Part shown: one piece after another, positions 24,748-33,281 of the stretch
How positions within the stretch are numbered: position 1 is the stretch's first letter
How the letters are laid out: each line of letters begins with the position of its first letter
Origin: Candidatus Zixiibacteriota bacterium
GTDB lineage: Bacteria; Zixibacteria; MSB-5A5; JAABVY01; JAHJOQ01
Reading direction: 5' to 3'
Assembly (NCBI GenBank): GCA_018820315.1
Contig: JAHJOQ010000064.1
Location: 1-34,512, forward strand
DNA: 34,512 bases
Translations under genes and position numbers: made by a program
Notes under the pieces: generated by a model
The model's input: the letters and a program-made list of their open reading frames with translations, nothing else
Told to the model about the DNA's origin: nothing
Database searches by the model: none

Positions 24748-25251
24748 TCAGATCTTGGGTGCTTTCATGCCGAACTGATCCCACTCTTCCAGCGACGGGC
24801 CATAGACTCCGGGGACTTTCAGCCCGGCCTGACGCATCAGCACAGTCATCTGTCCTCGGTGATGAATCTCATGCTCAATGAGTCCATTCACAGTCTGACC
24901 GCGTTTCCATACCATGCCGTAGAGTTCGTCCTCCTGCTCAAGCGTAGCGTCAGTCCATTTTGAGGTGATCTCTGACATCAAAGCCGCGGCCACGTTGTCG
25001 TAGGTCTTCTTGATTTCAGCCACAGATTCGGGAACAGGATCAGATTCCCTGGGGCCTGTGACGGAAAGGCCGGTCTTATTCGCCATTTCCGGAATGGTTT
25101 GTATGATGTGCCATGCGATTCTGCCAATTGTCCGGTGATCGTCGGCAACTTTCTGCTCGAGCGAGCTGTCGGTCAATGCTGCAAGAACTTTGCCGGTCGA
25201 CTCTGATACGTTCTGCCATCTTTCCTTGAAATGATCGATTTTCGTCAACAT
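24748..25251 (-). CDS. DinB-family (four-helix, metal-binding) protein
   Basis: A 167-aa protein with DinB fold features: an N-terminal helix with a conserved R-W, then TIGRIAWHIIQTIPEM (His48) and GLIEHEIHHRGQMTVLMRQAG with His127 and His131, giving the usual His triad for a divalent metal. The end GVYGPSLEEWDQFG is common in this family. DinB proteins include thiol-dependent transferases and damage-inducible proteins of unknown activity; nothing here identifies the substrate. It begins 15 nt after the NatB-like stop, with GGAG about 8 nt before the ATG, so it is probably the third gene of the natAB operon. A 164-nt gap with an operator separates it from the S41 peptidase. Confidence 0.85.
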   Translation of the reverse strand: MLTKIDHFKERWQNVSESTGKVLAALTDSSLEQKVADDHRTIGRIAWHIIQTIPEMANKTGLSVTGPRESDPVPESVAEIKKTYDNVAAALMSEITSKWTDATLEQEDELYGMVWKRGQTVNGLIEHEIHHRGQMTVLMRQAGLKVPGVYGPSLEEWDQFGMKAPKI

Positions 25252-25266
25252 TTTGTATCTCCCGAT

Positions 25267-26505
25267 TTACATCCTGAATAGTACCGATTCTCGTTCAAAC
25301 CATTTCCTCGCGGCGACGAGTGTCAGAGCCGCAAGCACGATTGTAGATACGAAAGCTGTGATCACATAGTTCCACTCGACCTGTCCCGATATCGCATCTT
25401 TGATTATCAGACTGACATTGACGATTGGGATGAGCGCCATCCGATAGCTCATTTCGATGCCTGGCAGGAACGACACAAATGCGGGCAGAATCAAGACCAT
25501 ATAGATTCCGGTGATGTAGCTCTGCGCTTCCTTGAATGATCTTGCGAAAATCGACACCGACAGCAGAATCGCGGCAAATATCCCTGCCAATGGCAGTACG
25601 ATCATCAAAATGAGAATCACTGTGCTGGTATCGAACTCTATGGCGAGCATCCTGCCGACATTCATCTTGCCAACGATATCTTCAAGCATGTAGTTGAGCG
25701 AGAAGGTAAGGCTGCCCATCGACAAAATAGCCGCCGTGATGCCGGTCGTCAGTATCACGAGATACTTGCCTACAACAAACTCGCCTCTCGTCGCTGGGGA
25801 CACAAGCAGGGTCTCGAGAGTGCCTCTCTCTTTTTCACCCGCAGCGAGGTCGATAGCCGGATACATCGCTCCCATGAAACACATGATTATGATCAGGTAC
25901 GGCAACATAGCTCCAAGCTTTTCGCCTGCAACCTTTTGCATCGATGCCACGTTCTCGCTGACGATTTCGAATGGCCTTATGATGTCACCGGAGATGTCCC
26001 GCTGATCCAGCCTCGCCTGAATTATCCGTTCCCGATAGGGATCGAGAACGGTCTTGATCTTGCTCACTGCGAATTCCGACTTCATCTCGGCTTCATCATA
26101 GAACAGCTCGATCTCGGTTGGGGATTCAATCTCGATAGCGCGGTCGAATGCTTTCGGCACTACCATTAGCACGTCAAAGCCACCCAGCCTCAGATCCTCA
26201 GTAATATCTGAGTTAGCAGTCGGATTTTCCGCTCTATATTGGGTTTCCGATACGACTGTCAGGTCATCACTTCCGATCAGCTCCGACCGAAGAGTATCCG
26301 GAAGGTATTCCAGTCCCTGTACGACCACTTCGGACACCCTTTCCATTTCTTTGGCAATCTGGCTCGTCATTAAACTCGACAGCGCCATCAGCAGAAGGGG
26401 AATCGCGGCAATCGGTACGAGTAGCATGAAAACCAGAGTGCGCCTGTCACGCAGCGTATCAGTCATCTCTTTCTTGAATATCGCATGTACAATCCTGACT
26501 CGCAC
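25267..26505 (-). CDS. NatB-type ABC-2 transporter permease
   Basis: An approximately 412-aa ABC-2 permease: a first membrane helix after IFKKEMTDTLRDRRTLVFMLLVPIAAIPLLL, a large extracytoplasmic domain of about 170 residues (including PTEIELFYDEAEMKSEFAVSKI), then five to six helices with the family motif AAGEKERGTLETLLVSPATR, typical of NatB/YhaP-like sodium or drug exporters. Two GTG codons compete for the start. The first (26511) overlaps the NatA stop by 4 bp but has AGGAG only 1 nt away. The second (26505) has AGGAG at 7 nt and gives MRVRIVHAIF, so 26505 is preferred. It pairs with the ATPase encoded just upstream. The substrate is not predictable from sequence; NatB itself exports Na+. 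Confidence 0.87.
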   Translation of the reverse strand: MRVRIVHAIFKKEMTDTLRDRRTLVFMLLVPIAAIPLLLMALSSLMTSQIAKEMERVSEVVVQGLEYLPDTLRSELIGSDDLTVVSETQYRAENPTANSDITEDLRLGGFDVLMVVPKAFDRAIEIESPTEIELFYDEAEMKSEFAVSKIKTVLDPYRERIIQARLDQRDISGDIIRPFEIVSENVASMQKVAGEKLGAMLPYLIIIMCFMGAMYPAIDLAAGEKERGTLETLLVSPATRGEFVVGKYLVILTTGITAAILSMGSLTFSLNYMLEDIVGKMNVGRMLAIEFDTSTVILILMIVLPLAGIFAAILLSVSIFARSFKEAQSYITGIYMVLILPAFVSFLPGIEMSYRMALIPIVNVSLIIKDAISGQVEWNYVITAFVSTIVLAALTLVAARKWFERESVLFRM

Positions 26506-26507
26506 AA

Positions 26508-27239
26508 TCACTCTCCTACAATCTTGATGAAAGCATCTTCGAGGTTGTCTGTGCCGGTCTGTGCCAGCAGATCAGTCGGAGTGCTGTCAGCAAAGATTCG
26601 GCCATTGTGAATTATTGCTACCCTGTCACACAGACGCATGGCTTCGCTCATTATATGCGTCGAAAAAATCACGCACTTGCCGGCATCGCGGCACTGTCGG
26701 ATAAACTTCACAATCGTGCGAGACGACATGACATCGAGGCCGGTCGTTGGCTCGTCAAAAATCATCACCGGGGGATCGTGAATCACCGATCGCGCGATTG
26801 AGACTTTCTGCTTCATCCCGCTCGAGAGCTTATCGTTTCTGCCATCGGCGAAGTCATGCATGTCGAGCATTGTGAAAAGTATGTCGATTCTCTTGTCGAT
26901 TTCCGGTTTTGTCATGCTGTACAGCTTGCCGAAATAGGCCACCATCTCGCGGGCAGTGAGGCGACCGTAGAGACCGGTGTTTCCCGACAAGAAGCCGATC
27001 AGACTCCGCACCTTCTCCGGTTGAGTCTTTGCATCTGTGCCGCAGATAGTTGCCGTCCCCGATGTCGGCTTCAGAGATGTTGAAAGGAGTCGTAATGTGG
27101 TCGTTTTTCCGGCTCCGTTTGGACCAAGAAGCCCGAAAACCTCACCATTCTTGCATTCGAAACTGACATTGTCGACAGCCCTGACTGTACCCCGCTTCTT
27201 GTCTTTAAATGTCTTACAAAGGTCTTTTGCGATTATCAT
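26508..27239 (-). CDS. NatA-type ABC transporter ATP-binding protein
   Basis: A 243-aa ATPase subunit with all ABC motifs: Walker A GPNGAGKTT (39-47), LSSGMKQKVSIARS signature (138-151), Walker B VMIFDEPTTGLDV (158-170) and an H-loop in VIFSTHIM. The SGMKQK form of the signature and the C-terminal DNLEDAFIKIVGE are typical of NatA/CcmA-like exporters. It powers the adjacent ABC-2 permease. It starts at the ATG 27237-27239, with AGGAGATAGG upstream, and a promoter at 27288-27316 drives it. It is divergent from the MacA-like operon, about 260 bp away. Confidence 0.92.
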   Translation of the reverse strand: MIIAKDLCKTFKDKKRGTVRAVDNVSFECKNGEVFGLLGPNGAGKTTTLRLLSTSLKPTSGTATICGTDAKTQPEKVRSLIGFLSGNTGLYGRLTAREMVAYFGKLYSMTKPEIDKRIDILFTMLDMHDFADGRNDKLSSGMKQKVSIARSVIHDPPVMIFDEPTTGLDVMSSRTIVKFIRQCRDAGKCVIFSTHIMSEAMRLCDRVAIIHNGRIFADSTPTDLLAQTGTDNLEDAFIKIVGE

Positions 27240-27287
27240 GTGTATCTGGACCTATCTCCTGTCGTTCCGTCGCCATTTTAGTTTCTC

Positions 27288-27316
27288 ACATTAACACTTG
27301 TGCCGGACTTAGTCAA
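27288..27316 (-). promoter_or_regulatory. Extended -10 promoter for the natAB-dinB operon
   Basis: On the minus strand TTGACT (27316-27311), a 17-bp spacer and TAATGT (27293-27288) directly preceded by TGT, giving an extended -10. It lies about 50 bp before the natA start. Confidence 0.5.
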
Positions 27317-27497
27317 TGATATACTGTCTGATGCGGTTGAATTCTCATGGTCGAACAGAAGCGACAAGGCTCCATGTTGTCGCAACTTTCATCGTTCAAA
27401 TTGGTATTAGGATGTGTAGCGAAGTACTTGATTTCAGGATGATTTTGGCACTCCATTCCAAGTCATGGGCGGAGTGATACGCGGAGGACATAACCGA

Positions 27498-28733
27498 ATG
27501 AAGAAATCAATATATGCAGCGATAATAGTCGTGGCAGTTCTTGGCGGCTACTACGGCGTCAATGCCTTTTTCACCATCTCAACCGAAATTCCGACTGCTC
27601 TGGTTGCGAAGGGTGAGTTTGTGATATCTCAGAAAGCGAACGGCAGCGTTGACGCCAAACGGGCATATACGATGTCGGCGCCGCGAATTCGGGGGCTCCA
27701 GATCACATGGCTTGCGCCGGAAGGTGCGATGGTCAAAGAAGGTGATCCGGTGATTAAGTTCGATGCTACCCAACAGCAGGCGGATCTCACGGACAACGAA
27801 TCAACTCTCAAGATTGCAAGGACGACTCTCGAACGTGCTCAAGGCGAATACTCGATTCAGGAGAAGCAGCTCAAACTCGATCTTAAGAAGGCCCAGCGCA
27901 ATTATGACGAGATGAAACACGAAGCTATCAAACTTGCTGAGGAGGCAAAGCTGGAGCTCGAGCTGGCCGAACTGAATTTTGAAGCGAAGCTCGAACAAAT
28001 CAAGGCCGATGTCGAGAAAGCAACACTCGAGGTTCAACGGGCGCAGGATAAGGTCAATCTTGCACGGCGTGAGTTGGATCAGCTCACAATGAATGCTCCG
28101 ATTCCGGGCATGGTCGTCTATCTCGAAATCTGGAAGGGTGGCTCCATGAGCAAGGTGCAGGAGGGGGATGGGCCGTGGCCGGGTCAGGGTCTAATCCAAC
28201 TTCCCGACCTGTCAGAGATGGTCGTTAAAGCTGCCGTTTCTGAAGTCAATGCTTCTGAGATTGATTCCGGACAGGCTGCCATCATCACGCTCGATGCCTT
28301 TCCTAATGTGCAGCATCAGGGTGTTGTCACAAAGAAGAGCACACTTGCGCGACGCAAAGAGCCGGGATCCAAGATAAACGTCTTTGATGTCGAAATAGCG
28401 ATCCTTGAAAATGACAAGCAGATCAAACCGGGCATGTCTGCCTCCAGCAAAATCATAATGGATCGTATTGCCGATGTGGTCTCTGTCCCGCTTGAGGCAG
28501 TCTTCGAGAAGGAGGGCGAGATTGTCGTCTATCTCGGCAACAAGGATAAGCGTTCTGTCGAGGTCGGTCGCCGCAATGACATGAACATCGAGATACTCTC
28601 CGGCCTCGATGGGGGCGAGCGGGTCTGCCTGAGCGATCCTACGGTTGAAGAGTTGGATCTGCCGGGCGATGTCGCTACCGAGCCTGAGTTGAACAAGGGG
28701 CGTCAAGCGGGCAGGTCGATCAATGGATCATAG
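27498..28733 (+). CDS. MacA/HlyD-like periplasmic adaptor (membrane-fusion protein)
   Basis: A 411-aa adaptor. ATG 27498 is chosen because GGAGGA (27483-27488) lies 9 nt upstream and it gives the MKKSIYAAIIVVAVLGG anchor; the frame also opens at 27465. After the single N-terminal membrane helix come a split lipoyl-like hairpin (GAMVKEGDPVIKFD, 77-89, and LTMNAPIPGMVVY, 196-208) around a long charged coiled coil (about 97-196), then beta-barrel and membrane-proximal domains with PGMSASSKI and VPLEAVFEKEGEIVVYLGN. It would bridge the inner-membrane permease and the TolC-like channel encoded downstream. It overlaps the permease gene by 11 bp, so the products are likely made in fixed ratio. Confidence 0.88.
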   Translation: MKKSIYAAIIVVAVLGGYYGVNAFFTISTEIPTALVAKGEFVISQKANGSVDAKRAYTMSAPRIRGLQITWLAPEGAMVKEGDPVIKFDATQQQADLTDNESTLKIARTTLERAQGEYSIQEKQLKLDLKKAQRNYDEMKHEAIKLAEEAKLELELAELNFEAKLEQIKADVEKATLEVQRAQDKVNLARRELDQLTMNAPIPGMVVYLEIWKGGSMSKVQEGDGPWPGQGLIQLPDLSEMVVKAAVSEVNASEIDSGQAAIITLDAFPNVQHQGVVTKKSTLARRKEPGSKINVFDVEIAILENDKQIKPGMSASSKIIMDRIADVVSVPLEAVFEKEGEIVVYLGNKDKRSVEVGRRNDMNIEILSGLDGGERVCLSDPTVEELDLPGDVATEPELNKGRQAGRSINGS

Positions 28734-30024
28734 ATTCCTGTATCGCATGTCATTCGATTCCCTCGGCGCACATAAGCTGCGCACATTTCTCACCATGCTC
28801 GGCGTGATCATCGGTGTGGCCGCTGTTATTGCGATGCTATCGATTGGTGAGGGAGCAAAGCAGGAAGCTCTCGAACAGATTTCCATTCTCGGAGTCAACA
28901 ACGTCATAGTCAATGCCAAAATCCCGGAGGAAGATCCAACTTCGGGGATCGCTCTGCAGAGATCACCGGGCCTCACTCTCGATGACGGTAAGAATATTGC
29001 AGAGCACTCTGAGTTCGTCGCGAATGTCATTCCACAAAGGTTCGAACCGATCAGCACGATCTCATACAGGGGGAATGATGCAGCTGTGAGAGTTGTAGCG
29101 ACGATTCCTGAATTCACTCTCTCATCGTCTATTGAGGTCGAAAACGGGCGGTTTCTCAAGGACTTCGACAGCAAAGATTTCAGTCAGGTCTGCGTGCTGG
29201 GTGCGAAGGCGAAACGGAGCCTTTTTGCGTTTGACGACCCAATAGGCAGAAGCGTACGTATCGGCGATCTCGATTTCACGGTGATCGGCGTGATGGCGGA
29301 TAAGTACATCGGGCGAGGCAAAGTAGAAGGTCTCGAACTGAAGAATTTCAACGAGGATGTGTACATTCCACTCTCGACAGCCCAGAAGAAGCTCGAACGA
29401 GTTGCAGAGTTGAGAGGTGCAACGCAACAATTCCGGATGGAAGTCTCTTCCGAGATAGAGAAGGCCTATAATACGCCGGAGATTGATCAATTGACAATAA
29501 CGGTTACCGATCTGAAATACGTTCCGGTCGTCACGAAACTCGTGGAGCGCATAATGGAACGCAGACATGCCGGCGTTGAGGATTATGAAATCGTAGTACC
29601 GGAATCGCTGCTTCGTCAATCACAGAAAACACAGCAGATTTTTAACATAGTCATGGGAGCTATCGCAGGGCTGTCGCTGCTAGTCGGCGGTATCGGCATA
29701 ATGAACATCATGCTTGCGTCGGTACTCGAACGGACTCGTGAAATCGGCATCCGCCGCGCAATAGGTGCAAAACGTGGCGATATCTTGAGGCAGTTCCTCA
29801 TTGAAGCTGTCACGATTTGCTTGCTCGGCTGCTTGGTAGGACTTGCGCTTGGACTGATCATCTCAACAGCAATCACATATTATGCAGGCTGGCCGACGAT
29901 CGTCTCCATCTTCTCGATAGTCCTTGCAGTAGGTGTATCCGCCACGGTCGGGATTGTCTTTGGCTTGTTCCCGGCGAATAAGGCTTCCAAGCTCGATGTC
30001 ATAGAGTCCCTCCGATATGAATAG
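28723..30024 (+). CDS. MacB/FtsX-type ABC permease lacking an ATPase domain
   Basis: A 433-aa permease of the MacB/FtsX (type VII) class: first helix in LRTFLTMLGVIIGVAAVIAML (about 18-38) with the following SIGEGAKQEALEQI, a periplasmic MacB_PCD domain of about 230 residues, then three C-terminal helices beginning at IVMGAIAGLSLLVGGIGIMNIM and including ERTREIGIRRAIGAKRGDI (conserved cytoplasmic helix contacting the ATPase), and ending near EAVTICLLGCLVGLALGL and IVLAVGVSATVGIVFGLFPA. MacB itself has a fused N-terminal ATPase; here there is none, so a separate ATPase must be supplied. None is encoded in this operon, and the nearest one (natA) is divergent and belongs to an ABC-2 pair. It begins inside the adaptor gene. 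Confidence 0.9.
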   Translation: MDHRFLYRMSFDSLGAHKLRTFLTMLGVIIGVAAVIAMLSIGEGAKQEALEQISILGVNNVIVNAKIPEEDPTSGIALQRSPGLTLDDGKNIAEHSEFVANVIPQRFEPISTISYRGNDAAVRVVATIPEFTLSSSIEVENGRFLKDFDSKDFSQVCVLGAKAKRSLFAFDDPIGRSVRIGDLDFTVIGVMADKYIGRGKVEGLELKNFNEDVYIPLSTAQKKLERVAELRGATQQFRMEVSSEIEKAYNTPEIDQLTITVTDLKYVPVVTKLVERIMERRHAGVEDYEIVVPESLLRQSQKTQQIFNIVMGAIAGLSLLVGGIGIMNIMLASVLERTREIGIRRAIGAKRGDILRQFLIEAVTICLLGCLVGLALGLIISTAITYYAGWPTIVSIFSIVLAVGVSATVGIVFGLFPANKASKLDVIESLRYE

Positions 30025-30050
30025 AAATCCCTCGGATGTGAGGTTAATCG

Positions 30051-31538
30051 ATGAATAGATCTCTACTGAATAAGCATTATCTTTTTGGCTCTGTTATTTT
30101 GCTTTTGGCAATTGCCATTGTTGTGCCAGCTCTGTCGTATGCCGAAATGTTGACACTCGATGACGCCATAGACATCGCGGTCAACCGTACAGCCCGCGGC
30201 GGGATGATTCGCGGCAATCTCGAAGTCGCAGAGCAGAATTACTTTGCCCGGAAGATCAATTTCTATGTGCCCGAGATTTCGATCAATGGCTCGGTGCCTG
30301 CGTACAATGTCGATGAATCATACAGGTTCTTCGGCGGAGCCACGGAGAAGCAGCTCTATCGGACACGCGATCTCGGCTTCAATTCGTTTGTCGAGCTGAA
30401 TCAAAGCCTGATAACGGGCGGTGATGTCAAAGTTACCGCGAATCTGCTGACCCGCGATGATCGCTATCCGAATACCAGGCCAGGTTCCGAGCTCGGTAGT
30501 TTCATTAAAGAGCATACGAATCAGGGTTACTTCACTTTTAGATACGAGCAGCCGATTCTAAAGCCTTCAGACTCCAAGAACAATCTTTACAACACCAGGG
30601 ATGATCTCGAAATCGCGAAGATGGTGAGGCTCGAAGAAGAGACGGCGCTGAGGAAAGAAATCACTGAGGCATATATTACTGTGCTGCAATTGTCGATCAA
30701 ATCCGAAATCACAAACGACAAGTTCGAAGCCGCTGGATTGACAGCCGAAATCGATTCGATGAAATTGATTGACGGTGTGATCTCCGAAGAGGACTGGCTG
30801 CTGTCGTCATCTAATCGACTCGATGCGGAATTGGAAAGCTTCGAAATCGAAAACCAGGTCGAGGAGCAGAGGCGTGAGCTGGCAATTCTTCTCGACAGGG
30901 ATCCGACTGCCGAATTGGAGCTGACACAACCGACTGTTTCTGAGAAAATAGATAAGTATGTTCGCCAGAGGATGCTCGACTCGTGGGAGATCAGCGTACC
31001 AGTAATCAAGGCAGACATGGAGTATTCGAAAGCTGAGCGGCAGGCGAATTATGCAGCATCGGGACACGGTATCAATGGCGATCTCACTGCTGAGTATTCG
31101 ACCGGACAGGGGAGAGTCGAAACCGACGGCATCAGCGACAATATCAATACCAAGGGCTGGGGAGTTGCGCTGAACTTCTCGTTCCCGATATGGGATGGTG
31201 GCGCGTCGGGTGCGGCAGTGAAGTCTGCATGGCTCGGTGCTGAGCAGTCCAAGCTCGAAAGTGACCGTGCTAGAAAACGAACCAAGGCTGAGATAATCAA
31301 TCTTGTCAATCAACTCGATGTCGGTTATAGAAGGCTCGAAATAGTCAGACAGCAGATCGATCTGGCTGAGAACAAACTCAACATCGCCGAATCACGATTC
31401 AATGACGGGCAGATTTCGAAAGTGACATATCTCGAAAGCAAAGTCTTCTATCTCGAAACCAGAGACAGATATCTTGAAGAGTTGAAGAGCTACGTTCTGA
31501 ACAAGATCGAACTTGAAGGCAAGTTCATCGACGGGTAG
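30051..31538 (+). CDS. TolC-like outer-membrane efflux protein
   Basis: A 495-aa outer-membrane factor with a signal peptide cleaved near LSYA-EML. Mature start MLTLDDAIDIAVNRTARG is the classic OEP opening. Two long helical-coiled regions (about 190-300 and 405-495, with ETDRYLEEL-like heptads in LESKVFYLETRDRYLEELKSY) flank predicted barrel segments (QGYFTFRYEQPILKPSDS; GWGVALNFSFPIWDGGASGAA). The second repeat ends with the expected closing helix. Trimers of such proteins form the exit duct for MacA-type pumps. The gene starts 26 nt after the permease stop with GAGG 8 nt before the ATG, completing a three-gene MacA-MacB-TolC-like operon, and is followed by a hairpin at 31552-31570. Confidence 0.9.
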   Translation: MNRSLLNKHYLFGSVILLLAIAIVVPALSYAEMLTLDDAIDIAVNRTARGGMIRGNLEVAEQNYFARKINFYVPEISINGSVPAYNVDESYRFFGGATEKQLYRTRDLGFNSFVELNQSLITGGDVKVTANLLTRDDRYPNTRPGSELGSFIKEHTNQGYFTFRYEQPILKPSDSKNNLYNTRDDLEIAKMVRLEEETALRKEITEAYITVLQLSIKSEITNDKFEAAGLTAEIDSMKLIDGVISEEDWLLSSSNRLDAELESFEIENQVEEQRRELAILLDRDPTAELELTQPTVSEKIDKYVRQRMLDSWEISVPVIKADMEYSKAERQANYAASGHGINGDLTAEYSTGQGRVETDGISDNINTKGWGVALNFSFPIWDGGASGAAVKSAWLGAEQSKLESDRARKRTKAEIINLVNQLDVGYRRLEIVRQQIDLAENKLNIAESRFNDGQISKVTYLESKVFYLETRDRYLEELKSYVLNKIELEGKFIDG

Positions 31539-31551
31539 GAAAGACACGTGG

Positions 31552-31570
31552 CCGCGATCTCTGATCGCGG
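31552..31570. terminator. Weak hairpin terminator between convergent operons
   Basis: CCGCGATC (31552-31559) and GATCGCGG (31563-31570) form a perfect 8-bp stem with a TCT loop. The downstream tract is TTCGACTTTG rather than a clean T-run. It lies between the TolC-like stop and the dockerin gene stop, so it may serve both. Confidence 0.5.
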
Positions 31571-31642
31571 TTCGACTTTGTCGAACAAATCAACTCGGCA
31601 GAACCGCTTCGCGCGTATCCGTGCTCCGGGATTCAGCCATAC

Positions 31643-32398
31643 CTAATACGGCTTACCACAGCAAACCGGGTATGGCCCGCCAGTAAATATGTAGGCAATA
31701 TTAAACACGATATCATCAATATCCACTTCGCCGCTGTTGTCATCATCCCCGACGCATGTAGCCAGTACCGGGTACGGACCACCTTGGAAAATGAAATACA
31801 GCAGATATACCGCATCATCAATGTCTACCGCACCGTTTCCGTTCGCGTCCCCGCACCTCACTCCAAAAGTGGTTATGCAAACCGGATGGTCAGCGTCGCT
31901 GCTGTCCTTCGCGATAAACATCGGCCCGCCGCATCCCCAGTCTCCGCTGAAACCTGAAGTGTCAAAACAAATTCCGCCTTCTCCCCAGCCAACGTCCAGA
32001 TAAAGGCTGAAAATCCATTGTTCCTCGAATGTCCCGATCCCACCGGGTGGCGTTGCAGCACCGCTGACGGCGAAATAGTCCGGCGGTGTGCCGTCGATTT
32101 GGTTGTCAAACATCAACCCACCGAGATTGAACCACTCTGCAAGTTCCGGGTTCGCTTCGAACCCTGAGAACGACCAGAAGGCATTGCCTTCAGCGGTAAT
32201 GTCAAACCCGACGCCGAAGTTGAGCACCGTCTCCGGGTCGGTGCATTCGCGTTGCCAGTAGAACTTGATCTCGACATCATGCGCTCCAGCCACTAGCGAG
32301 TCGACTCCAATGCGAATATAATCTCCCGGTTGCGCGCCAGCCGAACCGGCGACAACCACCAGCAATGTGATTACAATAATGAACAATCGTCTACTCAT
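31643..32398 (-). CDS. Secreted dockerin-like protein (paralogue 3 of tandem array)
   Basis: A 251-aa exported protein: signal peptide ending near GSAGA-QPG, an approximately 150-residue beta-rich domain starting DYIRIGVDSLVAGAHDVEIKFYW and including EEQWIFSLYLDVGWGEGGICFD, then a linker HPVCITTFGVRC and two dockerin repeats, GDANGNGAVDIDDAVYLLYFIF and GDDDNSGEVDIDDIVFNIAYIF. Asp/Asn at positions 1, 3, 5 and 12 of each loop fits calcium binding. The N-terminal domain has the look of a cohesin-type beta-sandwich, but this is not certain. Its repeats are the most diverged of the three paralogues (IFQGG and AVYLLYFIF). AAGGAGG before the ATG at 32398. It is the last gene of the operon. Confidence 0.85.
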   Translation of the reverse strand: MSRRLFIIVITLLVVVAGSAGAQPGDYIRIGVDSLVAGAHDVEIKFYWQRECTDPETVLNFGVGFDITAEGNAFWSFSGFEANPELAEWFNLGGLMFDNQIDGTPPDYFAVSGAATPPGGIGTFEEQWIFSLYLDVGWGEGGICFDTSGFSGDWGCGGPMFIAKDSSDADHPVCITTFGVRCGDANGNGAVDIDDAVYLLYFIFQGGPYPVLATCVGDDDNSGEVDIDDIVFNIAYIFTGGPYPVCCGKPY

Positions 32399-32434
32399 CC
32401 AGTCCTCCTTGTCTACTGAACGCGCAAAACACAG

Positions 32435-33202
32435 TTACATGTCACAGCAATATTGATACGGTGGTGGGCCGCCTGTGAAAATGTAGGCCAGCATCTCGAC
32501 CACATCATCTATGTCTACTCCATCCATGCCATTGACATCGCCGACGCAGACATATGGAACGGGTGCAGGACCGGACGTGAAGATGTAGGCAATCAAATAG
32601 GCCACATCATCTATATCTGCTCCCCCGCTGCCGTCAGCATCACCACAGACGACATCGAGCATCGTTATGCATATCGGATGGATGTCCGATCCCTGAGCAT
32701 CCACCAGCTTGGGAACCACAGAACCGTCCGTACCGGACCATCCCCAGTCGCAGGAGGGCGGCAATGAGCAGGAGTCAATGCAGATCTGGCCACTACCGAG
32801 ACCGGTTTGCAGGTACACAGTAAAGAGAAGTTCGTCTTCGACATTTGGGATTCCTTCACCCGGCATGCCGACAATCTGTATCGCGAATATATCGGGCGAC
32901 ACGCCGTCGCATTCGATGCATTCGAACATGATTCTACCGAGATCAAACCACGGCGAGCTATTGCCGGTACCACCCTGAATACTCCATGTGGCATCTCCGG
33001 TGGATGTTATCATAAATGCATTGCATCCCTGATTGATGAGGCTTGGAGTCGCAGATTGGTGTGTGATCAGGAATGGAATCTGCGCGCCCCAGTTATTCTG
33101 CACCAATTGACTTCTGTCGATCTTGATGTAATCAACTTGTGCACTGGCTAAGCCAGAGGAAAGTCCCGCAATTGCAGTAACCAGTAAGAACACTCTTTTC
33201 AT
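32435..33202 (-). CDS. Secreted dockerin-like protein (paralogue 2 of tandem array)
   Basis: A 255-aa exported protein with signal peptide cleavage near ASA-QVD. The mature domain opens DYIKIDRSQLVQNNWGAQIPFLI, which aligns with the opening of its neighbours, and contains VEDELLFTVYLQTGLGSGQICID. Linker HPICITMLDVVC leads to two dockerin repeats, GDADGSGGADIDDVAYLIAYIF and GDVNGMDGVDIDDVVEMLAYIF. The first loop has an extra Ala at GADID and the second has GMD instead of GSG. Four Cys pairs of the family (QGCNAF, FECIEC, CIDSCSLPPSC) suggest disulfide bonds in the extracellular space. GAGGTG 6-8 nt before the ATG at 33202 marks the start. The stop lies 36 nt ahead of the next paralogue. Confidence 0.85.
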   Translation of the reverse strand: MKRVFLLVTAIAGLSSGLASAQVDYIKIDRSQLVQNNWGAQIPFLITHQSATPSLINQGCNAFMITSTGDATWSIQGGTGNSSPWFDLGRIMFECIECDGVSPDIFAIQIVGMPGEGIPNVEDELLFTVYLQTGLGSGQICIDSCSLPPSCDWGWSGTDGSVVPKLVDAQGSDIHPICITMLDVVCGDADGSGGADIDDVAYLIAYIFTSGPAPVPYVCVGDVNGMDGVDIDDVVEMLAYIFTGGPPPYQYCCDM

Positions 33203-33281
33203 AGTCTAACACCTCACTTCTAAATCTATCTCAAATCGCCGGTTGTGTCTGTCCGGCCAGAACGTCCCGTCTTGAGCACGC

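Noticed and set aside
27300-27497. Promoter for the MacA-like operon
   Set aside because: Several partial boxes (TTGTCG, TATTAG) but none with correct spacing; not listed as a feature.
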